Shown here: positions 1 to 6,747 of the stretch, piece by piece
How the letters are laid out: each line of letters starts with the position of its first letter
Numbering within the stretch: position 1 is the stretch's first letter
Source of the DNA: an uncultured Verrucomicrobiota bacterium
Lineage (GTDB): Bacteria; Verrucomicrobiota; Kiritimatiellia; RFP12; UBA1067
Assembly (NCBI GenBank): GCA_946631535.1
Contig: CAMPAF010000150.1
Coordinates: forward strand, 1-7,267
Direction: 5' to 3'
DNA length: 7,267 nt
The notes under the pieces: model-generated
What the model saw: only the letters and a program-made list of their open reading frames with translations
Told to the model about the DNA's origin: nothing
Databases searched by the model: none
Made by a program: the position numbers and the translations under genes

Positions 1-1
1 G

Positions 2-949
2 AAGTTCACGCGCCCGTGGCGCACGCCCACGCTGAAGGGCTACAAGGTGGAGGGCCACGCGCTGCGCGTGTCGCTCGCCGACGCGGACGGACTCAAGACG
101 CGCGACGGCCTGCCGCCCAACGAGTTCGAGCTGCGCGGCATCTGCGGCGCGTGGGTGCCCGCGCAGGCGAAGATCGAGGGTACGGACGTGGTGCTGACGG
201 CCGAAGGGGTGGATGAGCCGCTTGCGATGCGCTTCGCTCCCTACAACGGCTCCACGCCGAATCTCGTGAACGGCGCTGGACTGCCCGTGGGCCCGTTCCG
301 CTGCGGCGCGCCTGTGCCGATGGGCGCTGCGGAGAAACTGCCCGAGCTGAAGGGCATGACGTGCGTGCAGCGCTACAACATCCCGGAAAAGTGCGACTTC
401 ACGCGTAATCCGCCCAAGACGCTCGCCACGAAGGACGGCGTGACGCGCGTCGCCTACCTCCTCGAGCTCCAGGACAAGAACGGCGACACGGCGTTTGCGC
501 TCGCGTCGATGGACGCGTTCGCCTCCTCGAGCGACGCCCTCGTCCTCACGGCCAAGCCCGGCGCGCGCCGCTACCGCCAGCCGGTCGCCCACCTCACCGT
601 GCGCGCGAACACGTCCGCTGCCAAGCCCCTAACGGACTCCGCCGACGGCTTCATCGAGTTCTACAACTGCTCCTATACGGCCAAGCGCTCGGCGACGCCG
701 GTGGGCGGCGACGACAAGCTGTTCGACTTCAACGACACGCCCACCAACCCGTCGAAGTTCGGCTTCGGCTGCCTGCAGGTGCACGACCTTGCGGCGAAGA
801 AGACGGTTTTCGCCTTCAACCACTTCAACAACGCACACGTGGCCTGCGACGTGGGCATCGGCTCCGCGTCGTCAGACAATCCCGACTGGACGTTCTCCGC
901 GAACGCGGGGAAATACAAGGCGCGGCGCGTCTCCGTATGGGTGAAGTGA
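2..949 (+). CDS. Sialate O-acetylesterase-like hydrolase, C-terminal part (5' end outside window)
   Basis: The open frame enters from the left edge and ends at TGA 947-949, leaving 315 visible residues; the catalytic SGNH/SASA core lies outside. The first ~100 residues match the C-terminal beta region I know from bacterial sialate O-acetylesterases: a stretch like VPAQAKIEGTDVVLTAEGV, then EPLAMRFAPYN, then NGAGLPVGPFR, close to the usual 'PVAVRYAW...NLYNKEGLPASPFR' ending. Such enzymes remove O-acetyl groups from sialic acids or other glycans, usually outside the cytoplasm. After that normal end about 210 more residues follow, finishing with CLQVHD, FAFNHFNNAH, CDVGIGS, PDWTFSANAG and RRVSVWV. 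I take this as an extra beta-rich domain seen on PVC-group hydrolases, function unknown. The in-frame GTG at 47 is internal, because homologous sequence precedes it. Family call fairly good; substrate unknown. Confidence 0.7.
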   Translation, partial: KFTRPWRTPTLKGYKVEGHALRVSLADADGLKTRDGLPPNEFELRGICGAWVPAQAKIEGTDVVLTAEGVDEPLAMRFAPYNGSTPNLVNGAGLPVGPFRCGAPVPMGAAEKLPELKGMTCVQRYNIPEKCDFTRNPPKTLATKDGVTRVAYLLELQDKNGDTAFALASMDAFASSSDALVLTAKPGARRYRQPVAHLTVRANTSAAKPLTDSADGFIEFYNCSYTAKRSATPVGGDDKLFDFNDTPTNPSKFGFGCLQVHDLAAKKTVFAFNHFNNAHVACDVGIGSASSDNPDWTFSANAGKYKARRVSVWVK

Positions 950-978
950 GCGTCTTTTGACCATTTTCCAGTTTGCCG

Positions 979-1007
979 TTGCGTTTCGGCGCGGAAAATT
1001 GTAAAAT
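979..1007 (+). promoter_or_regulatory. Sigma70-like promoter upstream of the FecR-like gene
   Basis: TTGCGT at 979-984 and TAAAAT at 1002-1007 are separated by exactly 17 bases, in a gap clearly richer in A/T than the flanking genes. The -10 matches consensus at five of six positions, the -35 only at its first three. Transcription would start near 1014, giving a leader of about 20 bases. No clear terminator for the upstream gene was found in the same gap. Confidence 0.5.
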
Positions 1008-1020
1008 ACACTGACCTGCG

Positions 1021-1029
1021 AAGGAAAGG
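1021..1029 (+). promoter_or_regulatory. Ribosome binding site AAGGAAAGG deciding the 1036 start
   Basis: A double purine-rich site, AAGGA then AAAGG, ends six bases before ATG 1036. A second in-frame ATG at 1042 would be twelve bases away, so 1036 is the better start. Confidence 0.6.
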
Positions 1030-1035
1030 CTTGCT

Positions 1036-2133
1036 ATGCAAATGACACTCTTGAAGAAATTTGCGTTTGGCGCGATGGCGCTTGGCGCGTGTGTTGCGTT
1101 GTCTCCGGCATATGCCGAGGAAGAGGCGGAGGCGAAGCCTGCCGCCGAGTCCGAAGATGTTGCCGCCGTGGCGGCGAAGCCTGAGGCGTTCTTCTATCCG
1201 CTCATACGTTGCCAACTGATCGACGGCTGCAATGTGCAGGTGCTGAAGCCCGGGGCGACGGAATGGATTGACGCCGAGGAGGGGCGGTACTACCTTCTTG
1301 GCTCGACGTTCCGCGCTGCGGCGTCCGTCGAGGGGGCGCCCATGCGTGCCGAGTTCGCGTTTGGCGCTAAATCCATGTTGAAGGTCACGAATGCGGTCGA
1401 GTTTGCCACCGAGCCGATCGAGATCGGCGCGACCGAGCGTTCTGTGGTCATGAAGCGTGGGCGTTTCTCCCTTGACCTGCCGCGGACGCTTCCGGACGGC
1501 AAGTTCGCGGTGAAGGCGCCTTTTTTCGCCTGCCAGAACCTCGCGGGCGAGAGCGTGTTCGACTATTCGGCGACCGGCGACGGCGACGAGGTGGTCATAA
1601 GGTGCGTGACTGGGTCCATGGCGCTGGAGGGCCGTCATTACAAGGTTGCGCGCATGGGTGCCGCCAACCAGATACGCATCCGCACGACCAGCGACGACCT
1701 CTTCACCTCGCTGCGAGGGGAAAGCGGCGACTGCCATGTCCTTCTGGACCAGGGACTCGTGCCCGAGAAGAACTTCGAGACCGGCGAGGTCAAGGAGGTC
1801 GAGAAGACGCTGGATTTCGTGTTGTCGCCGCAGTGCTCAATCAAGATATTCCGCAGGAATGCCGCGGTCGCCGGCCGCATGATCGTTTCGACCATGACGT
1901 TCAACCCCGCAGGAGAGATGCTGAACAGGTGCGCTTTCGCGGAAGGCCGCGCGAACGTGAATTCAGGGGAGCTCGTCGTGCCGGACACCATCCCTGATTC
2001 CGTCAAGGACAAGACCAAGGAGGCGGATGCCGACGCGGAGACCGAGAGCGTAGATGCAGCCCCCGCCGCGTCTGACAATGACGAGGAAAAGGGAGAGAAG
2101 AAGGAGAAGAAGTCCGAGGACTCTGACATCTGA
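1036..2133 (+). CDS. Secreted FecR-like domain protein
   Basis: 365 residues. Residues 1-27 form a signal peptide: basic start with LLKK, hydrophobic core GAMALGACVAL, and cleavage after AYA before an acidic EEEAEA stretch. A low-complexity linker rich in A, E and K follows to about residue 50. Residues ~53-290 form a beta-rich body, including LPDGKFAVKAP, an alternating hydrophobic stretch around 185-205 (DEVVIRCVTGSMALEG) and a cysteine at about every 30-40 residues. This recalls FecR-type domains ('TP.a...V.GT.f.v..d.....V..G.v.v'), but the match is weak and no lone motif proves it. The last 40 residues are charged and low-complexity (KEADADAETES..., then EKGEKKEKKSED). There is no lipobox and no transmembrane segment after the signal, so it is probably periplasmic or exported. 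It sits 56 bases before a membrane foldase gene, on the same strand and probably the same transcript. Function unknown. Confidence 0.6.
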   Translation: MQMTLLKKFAFGAMALGACVALSPAYAEEEAEAKPAAESEDVAAVAAKPEAFFYPLIRCQLIDGCNVQVLKPGATEWIDAEEGRYYLLGSTFRAAASVEGAPMRAEFAFGAKSMLKVTNAVEFATEPIEIGATERSVVMKRGRFSLDLPRTLPDGKFAVKAPFFACQNLAGESVFDYSATGDGDEVVIRCVTGSMALEGRHYKVARMGAANQIRIRTTSDDLFTSLRGESGDCHVLLDQGLVPEKNFETGEVKEVEKTLDFVLSPQCSIKIFRRNAAVAGRMIVSTMTFNPAGEMLNRCAFAEGRANVNSGELVVPDTIPDSVKDKTKEADADAETESVDAAPAASDNDEEKGEKKEKKSEDSDI

Positions 2134-2178
2134 CGCAGCAAAAGGTTTCTTGGGAACATAAGACAAAATCAGAAAGAC

Positions 2179-2182
2179 AGGA
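2179..2182 (+). promoter_or_regulatory. Ribosome binding site supporting the GTG start of the foldase
   Basis: AGGA lies seven bases before GTG 2190 in an A-rich leader. No ATG is available nearby in frame, and the protein from GTG begins just before the membrane anchor, as PpiD does, so GTG is accepted as the start. Confidence 0.5.
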
Positions 2183-2189
2183 TAAGAAA

Positions 2190-3875
2190 GTGGTCATTCA
2201 TCAGTTCAATCGTCTCATTCGCAACAAGTGGGTCTGGGGCGTATTCGCTATCGCAATCTCGGCGTTCTTTGCATTTGACTTCCTTTTCACCGGACAGGGT
2301 GACGAGCGTGGCTCCGTGGTGGGTACCCTAGGCGGCAAGGACGTGTCGGCCTCCCGCTTCCAGGAGATCGCGAACGAGGTGCGCGGAATGGGCATCAGGC
2401 GCGACAACGCCATGCCGAGCCACGAGGCCAATCGGCGCACTTGGGAGCGGCTTGCTGCGCTTGCCGCCGCCGATGAGGACCATCTGACGGCGACCGACGA
2501 GGAGGTGCGCGAGCAGATCCTTCGCGAGCCGGCATTCCAGGAGAATGGCCAGTTCAGCAAGATCCGCTACCAGCAGATGATGGCCAACATGAGGTTCGAT
2601 CCCAAGCAGTTCGAGACCTTCCTGCGGCACGAGCTGTCGCTGTCCAAGCTGCGCAGCGTGGTGATTGGCGGAGCCGCGTGGGCATCGCCGATGGAGCTCG
2701 ACGGCGAGTTCTACGACTGGACCGACAAGTTCACCGTGCGCATCGCGACGTTCGTGGACAAGGATGCCGCCTCCGTCAAGCTGGACGACGCAGGGCTGGA
2801 GGCGTACTACAAGGAACACACGAACTCGATCGCGCTGCCGGACTGCATGACCGTGCGGTACGTCAGGTTCCCGGCCGATACGGCCGCGCGCCTCGCGACG
2901 TTCCCCGTGACTGACGACGAGATGCACGACTTCTACGACGCGAACATGAGCCGCTTCGAGACGACCGGGACGAACGGCGTTGCCGTCACCAAGCCCTTTG
3001 AGGAGGTTAAGCCAATCATCGAAAGGGAACTCCAGCTGATTGCGTCTCTTGATGCCTACCGCACGAACATTCTCGACCGCGTCTATGCGCCTGACCTCTC
3101 CGCCGCTGCCGCGACGAACATGCTGTCGATTCTCGCCGCCGAGTCCAAGCTTGCCGTCAAGACGACGCCCCGGTTCACGACCGAGAACGGCAAGTACGTG
3201 GAAGGCTTCATGACGCGGCCGTCCGTGTTCCTCCCCGACTGCTCCGAATTTCTGGAGGAGGCGGCGACCCTCGACCCCGAGATGGCCGACCAGCGCTACG
3301 GCGTGGCAGTAGGCACGAATGCCGTCTACCTGATCGAGCGCGCGAGCTTCGAGAAGGCGCACGTGCCCTCGTTCGCCGATGCGAAGGAGATTATCCGTCC
3401 AAAAGCGCTGGCCGATGCCCGCGCAAAGGCGTTCAAGGCCAAGGTTGACAAGCAGAGGGCCCTCGCGGCGGCCGAGCTAGCCAAGGGCAAGCCGTTCGAC
3501 GCGAAGATGTTCTCGGGCGCGAACGTGTCCACCTCCATCACCTTCGTCGTTTCGCAGCAGGCGGCCCCGTTCCCCAATGCCGCTACGGTCATTGGACCGA
3601 CAATCAAGCTCTCCAAGGGGAATCTCTCCGAGTTCCTCCCAACGCCAATAGCCGGGCATGGCGTCGTCGTGTACGTGGAAGACCGCGTGCCTGGCGACAA
3701 TCTCGCTTCCCAGGAATGGGTGCGGATGCAGGTGCGCTCCAGGCTGAACGACCGCGCGTCGGCCACGCGCTGGGACGACTGGTGCGCCTGGAACCTCAAT
3801 CGGCTGGGCTTCGAGGCCATGGCTGGCACGTCTGTCGAACCGATAGTAAATGAAGATTCTGTGGAAGAGAATTGA
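2190..3875 (+). CDS. PpiD/SurA-type membrane-anchored periplasmic chaperone
   Basis: 561 residues, GTG start. The layout follows E. coli PpiD: a short cytoplasmic start (HQFNRLIRNKW), one transmembrane segment at about 15-34 (VWGVFAIAISAFFAFDFLF), then a periplasmic SurA_N-like chaperone domain. Shared PpiD-like signposts are GTLGGKDVSASRFQEI (~45-60), FQENGQFSKIRYQQMM (~116-131), and DPKQFETFLRHELSLSKL (~137-154), where PpiD has FQ..GKFD..RYNQ...M and a QF...LR..L equivalent. Residues 200-300 and 370-420 contain the helical segments that frame the parvulin domain in PpiD (DAGLEAYYKEH, EEVKPIIERELQ, FADAKEIIRPKALADARAKA). I see no clear parvulin signature such as GG.LG, so prolyl isomerase activity is doubtful and it may act as a holdase for envelope proteins. 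Its last 26 bases overlap dut. Family size is normal to slightly short. Confidence 0.75.
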   Translation: MVIHQFNRLIRNKWVWGVFAIAISAFFAFDFLFTGQGDERGSVVGTLGGKDVSASRFQEIANEVRGMGIRRDNAMPSHEANRRTWERLAALAAADEDHLTATDEEVREQILREPAFQENGQFSKIRYQQMMANMRFDPKQFETFLRHELSLSKLRSVVIGGAAWASPMELDGEFYDWTDKFTVRIATFVDKDAASVKLDDAGLEAYYKEHTNSIALPDCMTVRYVRFPADTAARLATFPVTDDEMHDFYDANMSRFETTGTNGVAVTKPFEEVKPIIERELQLIASLDAYRTNILDRVYAPDLSAAAATNMLSILAAESKLAVKTTPRFTTENGKYVEGFMTRPSVFLPDCSEFLEEAATLDPEMADQRYGVAVGTNAVYLIERASFEKAHVPSFADAKEIIRPKALADARAKAFKAKVDKQRALAAAELAKGKPFDAKMFSGANVSTSITFVVSQQAAPFPNAATVIGPTIKLSKGNLSEFLPTPIAGHGVVVYVEDRVPGDNLASQEWVRMQVRSRLNDRASATRWDDWCAWNLNRLGFEAMAGTSVEPIVNEDSVEEN

Positions 3876-4278
3876 TCCGGCGGCGCAGCTGCCGTCATAT
3901 GCCCATCCCGGCGACGCCGGGATGGACATTCGTTCCATAGAGGAGCTGACCATACCTCCCGGCGGTCGAGCTCTCGTGCATACCGGCCTCGTGATGCAGC
4001 TTCCGCCCGACGCCGAGGCGCAGGTGCGCCCGCGCTCGGGCCTCGCGTTGAAGCATGGCGTCACGGTGCTGAACGCGCCAGGCACCATCGACGCGGGATA
4101 TCGCGGAGAGGTTGGCGTCATCCTCGCCAACTTCGGAGATGCGCCGTTCGTGGTGGAGAAGGGCATGAAGGTCGCCCAGATAGTCGTGGCGCGCGTCGAG
4201 CAGGCGGAGATCGAGGAAGTCCAGGAGACGGACGACACCGATCGCGGCACCGGCGGCTTCGGGTCCACGGGGATTTAG
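3850..4278 (+). CDS. dut: dUTP diphosphatase (trimeric dUTPase)
   Basis: 142 residues, typical for the family. It hydrolyses dUTP to dUMP and pyrophosphate in the cytoplasm, keeping uracil out of DNA and feeding dTMP synthesis. All five motifs are visible in order: AGMDI (23-27), PRSGLA (61-66), GTIDAGYRGEV (78-88), KGMKVAQIVV (104-113) and the glycine-rich C-terminal arm RGTGGFGSTG (132-141). Asp81 in motif III corresponds to the catalytic aspartate and Tyr84 to the base-stacking tyrosine. The position usually occupied by Ser before AG in motif I is Asp (GDAGMD), a minor variation. The ATG at 3850 lies inside the end of the foldase gene (26-base overlap) with no good ribosome site before it, which suggests translational coupling; the sequence from that ATG (MKILWKRIDP) fits family N-termini, so the start is well supported. 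Confidence 0.96.
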   Translation: MKILWKRIDPAAQLPSYAHPGDAGMDIRSIEELTIPPGGRALVHTGLVMQLPPDAEAQVRPRSGLALKHGVTVLNAPGTIDAGYRGEVGVILANFGDAPFVVEKGMKVAQIVVARVEQAEIEEVQETDDTDRGTGGFGSTGI

Positions 4279-4305
4279 TTTGGTGGTTAGGTGGTTGTTT
4301 GGTGG
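4279..4305 (+). repeat. Degenerate G/T-rich tandem repeat between dut and def
   Basis: Directly after the dut stop come TTTGGTGG (4279-4286), TTAGGTGG (4287-4294), a TTG spacer and TTTGGTGG again (4298-4305). The strand carries only G and T plus one A, unlike the balanced GC-rich genes on either side. It contains several GG pairs that could in principle form a two-layer G-quadruplex. Function unknown; it may be a short unstable repeat or part of a regulatory leader. Confidence 0.6.
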
Positions 4306-4307
4306 TG

Positions 4308-4313
4308 TATTAT
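4308..4313 (+). promoter_or_regulatory. Possible -10 element for def
   Basis: TATTAT follows the G/T repeat and matches TATAAT at five of six positions. No good -35 lies 16-18 bases upstream; TTAGGT at 4287-4292 is 15 bases away and weak. If used, transcription would start near 4320, at the hairpin below. Tentative. Confidence 0.25.
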
Positions 4314-4318
4314 TGAGA

Positions 4319-4335
4319 GCCGCCATCTCGGCGGC
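4319..4335 (+). other. Short GC hairpin in the def leader
   Basis: GCCGCC (4319-4324) and GGCGGC (4330-4335) form a perfect six-pair stem with the five-base loop ATCTC. No T-run follows, so it is not a standard terminator. It lies 20 bases before the def start, and could affect mRNA stability or translation, or be incidental in GC-rich DNA. Confidence 0.4.
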
Positions 4336-4355
4336 GGAGAATCTGAGTAGATTGC

Positions 4356-4904
4356 ATGTTACTGAAGATCGTCCATTACGGTGACAAGATACTGCGGGAG
4401 AAGGCTCTGCCGGTGCCTGCGGTAACGCCTGCGCTCATCAAGCTCGCGCAGGACATGGTCGAGACCATGTACAAGGCTCGCGGCGTCGGTCTGGCGGCGG
4501 AACAGGTTGGACGGCTTGAGTCCTTGTGCGTCATCGACGTGCCCGCCTCGTGCGAGGAGGACGACGAGACGCGCGCGTTCAACGCTGCCGTGCAGATGCC
4601 GCTCGTGATGTTCAACCCCGTCGTCATATCCACCGAAGGATCCCAGTGCGGCAAGGAAGGGTGCCTGAGCTTCCCCAACCTGGGCGGAACCGTCACGCGC
4701 CCGGCGCAGGTGACGTGCCAGTACACGGATGCCGCTGGCATGCCGCAGATAATCACGGTAAAGGGCTTTCTAGCGCGTGCCGTCATGCACGAGACCGACC
4801 ACCTGAACGGCGTGCTGTACGTGGATCACCTGGGCGCTGTCGAGAAGCTGGATATGGCCGACAAGCTCCAGCGGATGGCCAAGAAGAATGGCGGGAACAT
4901 GTAA
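4356..4904 (+). CDS. def: Peptide deformylase
   Basis: 182 residues, normal length. It removes the formyl group from the N-terminal methionine of new proteins on the ribosome, using a bound metal ion. The three family motifs are intact: GVGLAAEQ (43-50, the GxGxAAxQ motif), EGCLSFP (101-107, with metal-ligand Cys103) and HETDH (145-149, the HExxH motif with metal ligands His145 and His149 and catalytic Glu146). The usual start KIV.YGDKILREKA is at the N-terminus. An acidic stretch, CEEDDETRAF at about 66-75, sits in a loop that often varies in type I enzymes. def is commonly paired with fmt; here it instead follows dut and precedes a symporter gene. GGAGA at 4336-4340 is rather far (15 bases) from the ATG, so the ribosome site is uncertain, but the start fits the family. 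Confidence 0.96.
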   Translation: MLLKIVHYGDKILREKALPVPAVTPALIKLAQDMVETMYKARGVGLAAEQVGRLESLCVIDVPASCEEDDETRAFNAAVQMPLVMFNPVVISTEGSQCGKEGCLSFPNLGGTVTRPAQVTCQYTDAAGMPQIITVKGFLARAVMHETDHLNGVLYVDHLGAVEKLDMADKLQRMAKKNGGNM

Positions 4905-4906
4905 GG
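4902..4906 (+). promoter_or_regulatory. Ribosome site TAAGG built on the def stop codon
   Basis: The TAA stop of def (4902-4904) is the first part of TAAGG, complementary to the 16S rRNA end, seven bases before ATG 4914. Termination of def and initiation of gltS are therefore physically joined. Confidence 0.55.
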
Positions 4907-4913
4907 TGACGGC

Positions 4914-6269
4914 ATGACGGCGGTCATCTCATTCTGTTCGCTGTGCCTGCTGCTCGTCTGCGGCAAGGCGATCCGCACCGCGGTTCCTTTCCTGCGCAAG
5001 CTGTATCTGCCGTCATCTATCATCGGCGGCGCGCTCGGCCTTGTGCTGCTGTCGACGTGCGGCAAGAGCATCCCCGCGACATGGCACGAAGGATGGAAGG
5101 CCATTCCCGGATTCCTCATCAACATCGTCTTCGCGACGATGTTCATCGGACAGAAGTTTCCGAAGATGGGGAAGGTGGGGCGTTCCGTGGCGGAGCAGCT
5201 TTGCTTCGGGCAGATCGTGGCCTGGGGGATGTACGTTGTCGGCATAGGCGTCACCGTGCTGGTGCTTACGCCGCTCTTCGGCGTGCCGCCCGTGTTCGGC
5301 AACCTGATCGAGATCGGCTTCGAGGGCGGGCATGGCACCGTGGGCGGCATGGTGGAGACGTTCGACGCGTTCGGCTGGTCGGCCGGCGCGGACCTTGGCT
5401 ACACGACCGCTACGATCGGCATGGTGCTGGGCATAACGGTGGGCATGACGCTCGTCAACTGGGCCGTGCGGCGCGGCTATGTGGAGAACATCCGCACTTT
5501 CGAAGAGCTGAGCGCCGCCGAGCAGCGGGGCTTCTATCCGAAGAACGAGCAGCCGCCTGCCGGGAAGCAGACCGTGCTGTGCGACTCGATAGACTCGCTC
5601 GCCTGGCACCTCGCCGTGGTCGGTCTCGCCGTGCTCGTGGGCTACGGCATCAAGTCGGCGCTGGTCGCAGCCGGTGCCATCCTGCCCGATTCGGTGCGCG
5701 AGATGAAGATCATCGAGTCCATACCACTCTTCCCGCTCTGCATGGTGGGCGGCCTGATCATTCAGGGACTGCTTGTCCTCTGCCGCCTTGACGCGCTCGT
5801 GGACCGCGGGCAGATCAACCGCATCGGCGGCGCTTCGCTCGACTTCCTGGTGGTGGCGGCGGTCGCCACTATCCGGCTGGACTTCATCGCGCAGTACTGG
5901 AAGCCGCTCGCGATCCTGATCGCGGTTGGCCTCGCCTGGTCTCTGTTCGGCGCGTGCTGGATCGCGCGGCGCATCTTCCGCGAGGATTGGTTCGAGCGCA
6001 TGATATGCGAGTTCGGGCAGTACACGGGCGTGACGGCCACGGGACTGCTGCTTCTGCGGACGGTCGATCCGGAGTCGAAGACATCCGCGTCCACGGTATT
6101 CGGCTGCAAGCAGCTCCTGCACGAGCCTGTGATGGGCGGCGGCGTTTGGACGGCAATGGCCGTGCCGCTCGTCTTCAAGCTCGGCCCTTGGCCGGTGATC
6201 CTCATCAGCTTGGCCGCAGTCCTGCTCTGGTGCGGCGTGTGGGCGATCCTTGCGCGCACGCGGAAGTGA
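4914..6269 (+). CDS. gltS: Sodium/glutamate symporter, GltS family
   Basis: 451 residues with about ten to twelve hydrophobic segments, making it an inner-membrane carrier. The GltS family imports glutamate with sodium. Supporting landmarks are LYLPSSIIGGALGL (~30-43), which matches the family's 'LPSSVIGG' start, GFEGGHGTVGGM (135-146), the conserved glycine-rich re-entrant motif, and its partner in the second half, FGQYTGVTATGLLLLRTVDPE (367-387), where the family has an internally repeated Gly-rich loop followed by LLR.vDPe. A hydrophilic cytoplasmic loop at about 187-220 (ENIRTFEELSAAEQ...) divides the two inverted halves. The ATG at 4914 has a good ribosome site on the def stop, and puts the first membrane segment right at the start. 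It probably shares a transcript with def. Substrate could be another acidic solute; subfamily not resolved. Confidence 0.88.
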   Translation: MTAVISFCSLCLLLVCGKAIRTAVPFLRKLYLPSSIIGGALGLVLLSTCGKSIPATWHEGWKAIPGFLINIVFATMFIGQKFPKMGKVGRSVAEQLCFGQIVAWGMYVVGIGVTVLVLTPLFGVPPVFGNLIEIGFEGGHGTVGGMVETFDAFGWSAGADLGYTTATIGMVLGITVGMTLVNWAVRRGYVENIRTFEELSAAEQRGFYPKNEQPPAGKQTVLCDSIDSLAWHLAVVGLAVLVGYGIKSALVAAGAILPDSVREMKIIESIPLFPLCMVGGLIIQGLLVLCRLDALVDRGQINRIGGASLDFLVVAAVATIRLDFIAQYWKPLAILIAVGLAWSLFGACWIARRIFREDWFERMICEFGQYTGVTATGLLLLRTVDPESKTSASTVFGCKQLLHEPVMGGGVWTAMAVPLVFKLGPWPVILISLAAVLLWCGVWAILARTRK

Positions 6270-6526
6270 CAGTTCTCCTCCGTTACAACCGTGCGACGAT
6301 ACTTGGTTCTGCAAATGTCGATTTGTCGGAGACGCGTGTCGCCTGCGAACGTCTGTTCTGGTACCGTAAGTGCCAGGCGTGGCCGCCGAAGGTCGTCAAG
6401 GTGGACGGGTGGGATGAAATCTATGCAACGCAGAAACTGAAGCTTCCCGTTTTGCAGACAGTTGACGATGCAATCGCATGGACAAATGATTTGATTGCAA
6501 GGATTGATGCCGCACAGTCGAATTAA
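6266..6526 (+). CDS. Unrecognised 86-residue ORF, possibly the C-terminal remnant of a lost gene
   Basis: A GTG at 6266 overlaps the gltS stop (GTGA), and the frame runs to TAA 6524-6526. The first ~20 residues look arbitrary, whereas residues ~20-82 look like real protein: DLSETRVACERLFWYRKC, then AWPPKVV, GWDEIYATQ, LPVLQTVDDAIAW and TNDLIARID. The string is rich in W, Y and alternating helical positions. Base composition is clearly more A/T-rich than gltS and the other genes. I do not recognise it securely; the pattern vaguely recalls the end of an AbiEii-type nucleotidyltransferase, which is a guess. There is no ribosome site of note other than coupling to gltS. Either it is a short gene translated through overlap, or a decayed C-terminal piece left after a deletion, which I slightly prefer. 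Confidence 0.4.
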   Translation: MTVLLRYNRATILGSANVDLSETRVACERLFWYRKCQAWPPKVVKVDGWDEIYATQKLKLPVLQTVDDAIAWTNDLIARIDAAQSN

Positions 6527-6540
6527 AATAGCGCGGAGGG

Positions 6541-6747
6541 TTATCGCACGTGGCTGGTTACGAAGGGGCGGTTGAGGCGGGCGGCGGCTTCGGCGAATTC
6601 GACTGGCGTCAGCTTGAGAAGGCGAGCGGTGGAGCGGACGAGCTTGGCGGGGATGTCGCCTCCTCCGCAGGCGCGGCGCATGTCGTCGAGGGCCTGCTTG
6701 ACAGCGGCCATGTCGAATTTCTTGGTGGCGAGAAGTGGTACTTTCAT
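6541..6747 (-). CDS. Small helical protein, third gene of a coupled trio
   Basis: 68 residues, from ATG 6747-6745 to TAA 6543-6541. The start overlaps the stop of the preceding gene (ATGA at 6747-6744), and no ribosome site is visible, so it appears translated by coupling. Sequence: MKVPLLATKKFD, then a predicted helix around 13-27 (MAAVKQALDDMRRAC), a GGGD turn, and a second helical part, AKLVRSTARLLKLTPVEFAE (34-53). The piece AR-LLKL-TP-VEFA resembles the equivalent AR-SMGV-TP-SALA in the upstream gene, so both may share a helix-turn-helix or ribbon-type architecture. A longer frame open upstream on this strand is a shadow of the middle gene, with Arg/Pro/Gly-rich translation. Function unknown; a partner or antitoxin-like small protein is possible but unproven. 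Convergent with the plus-strand ORF ending 14 bases away. Confidence 0.6.
   Translation of the reverse strand: MKVPLLATKKFDMAAVKQALDDMRRACGGGDIPAKLVRSTARLLKLTPVEFAEAAARLNRPFVTSHVR

Noticed and set aside
957..962. TTGACC as a -35 box upstream of the FecR-like gene
   Set aside because: Good -35 match, but the position 17 bases downstream (TGCGTT) is not a -10; the TTGCGT/TAAAAT pair is better spaced.
673..1737. 354-residue minus-strand ORF across the first two genes
   Set aside because: It is antisense to two well-supported genes and its translation is rich in Arg/His/Gly with no domain; typical shadow frame in GC-rich DNA.
2328..3362. 344-residue minus-strand ORF opposite the foldase
   Set aside because: Runs opposite a clear PpiD-like gene; translation is rich in R, H, V and G without family features.
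5013..6314. 433-residue minus-strand ORF opposite gltS
   Set aside because: Charged, His/Arg/Glu-rich translation opposite a clear membrane transporter; shadow frame.
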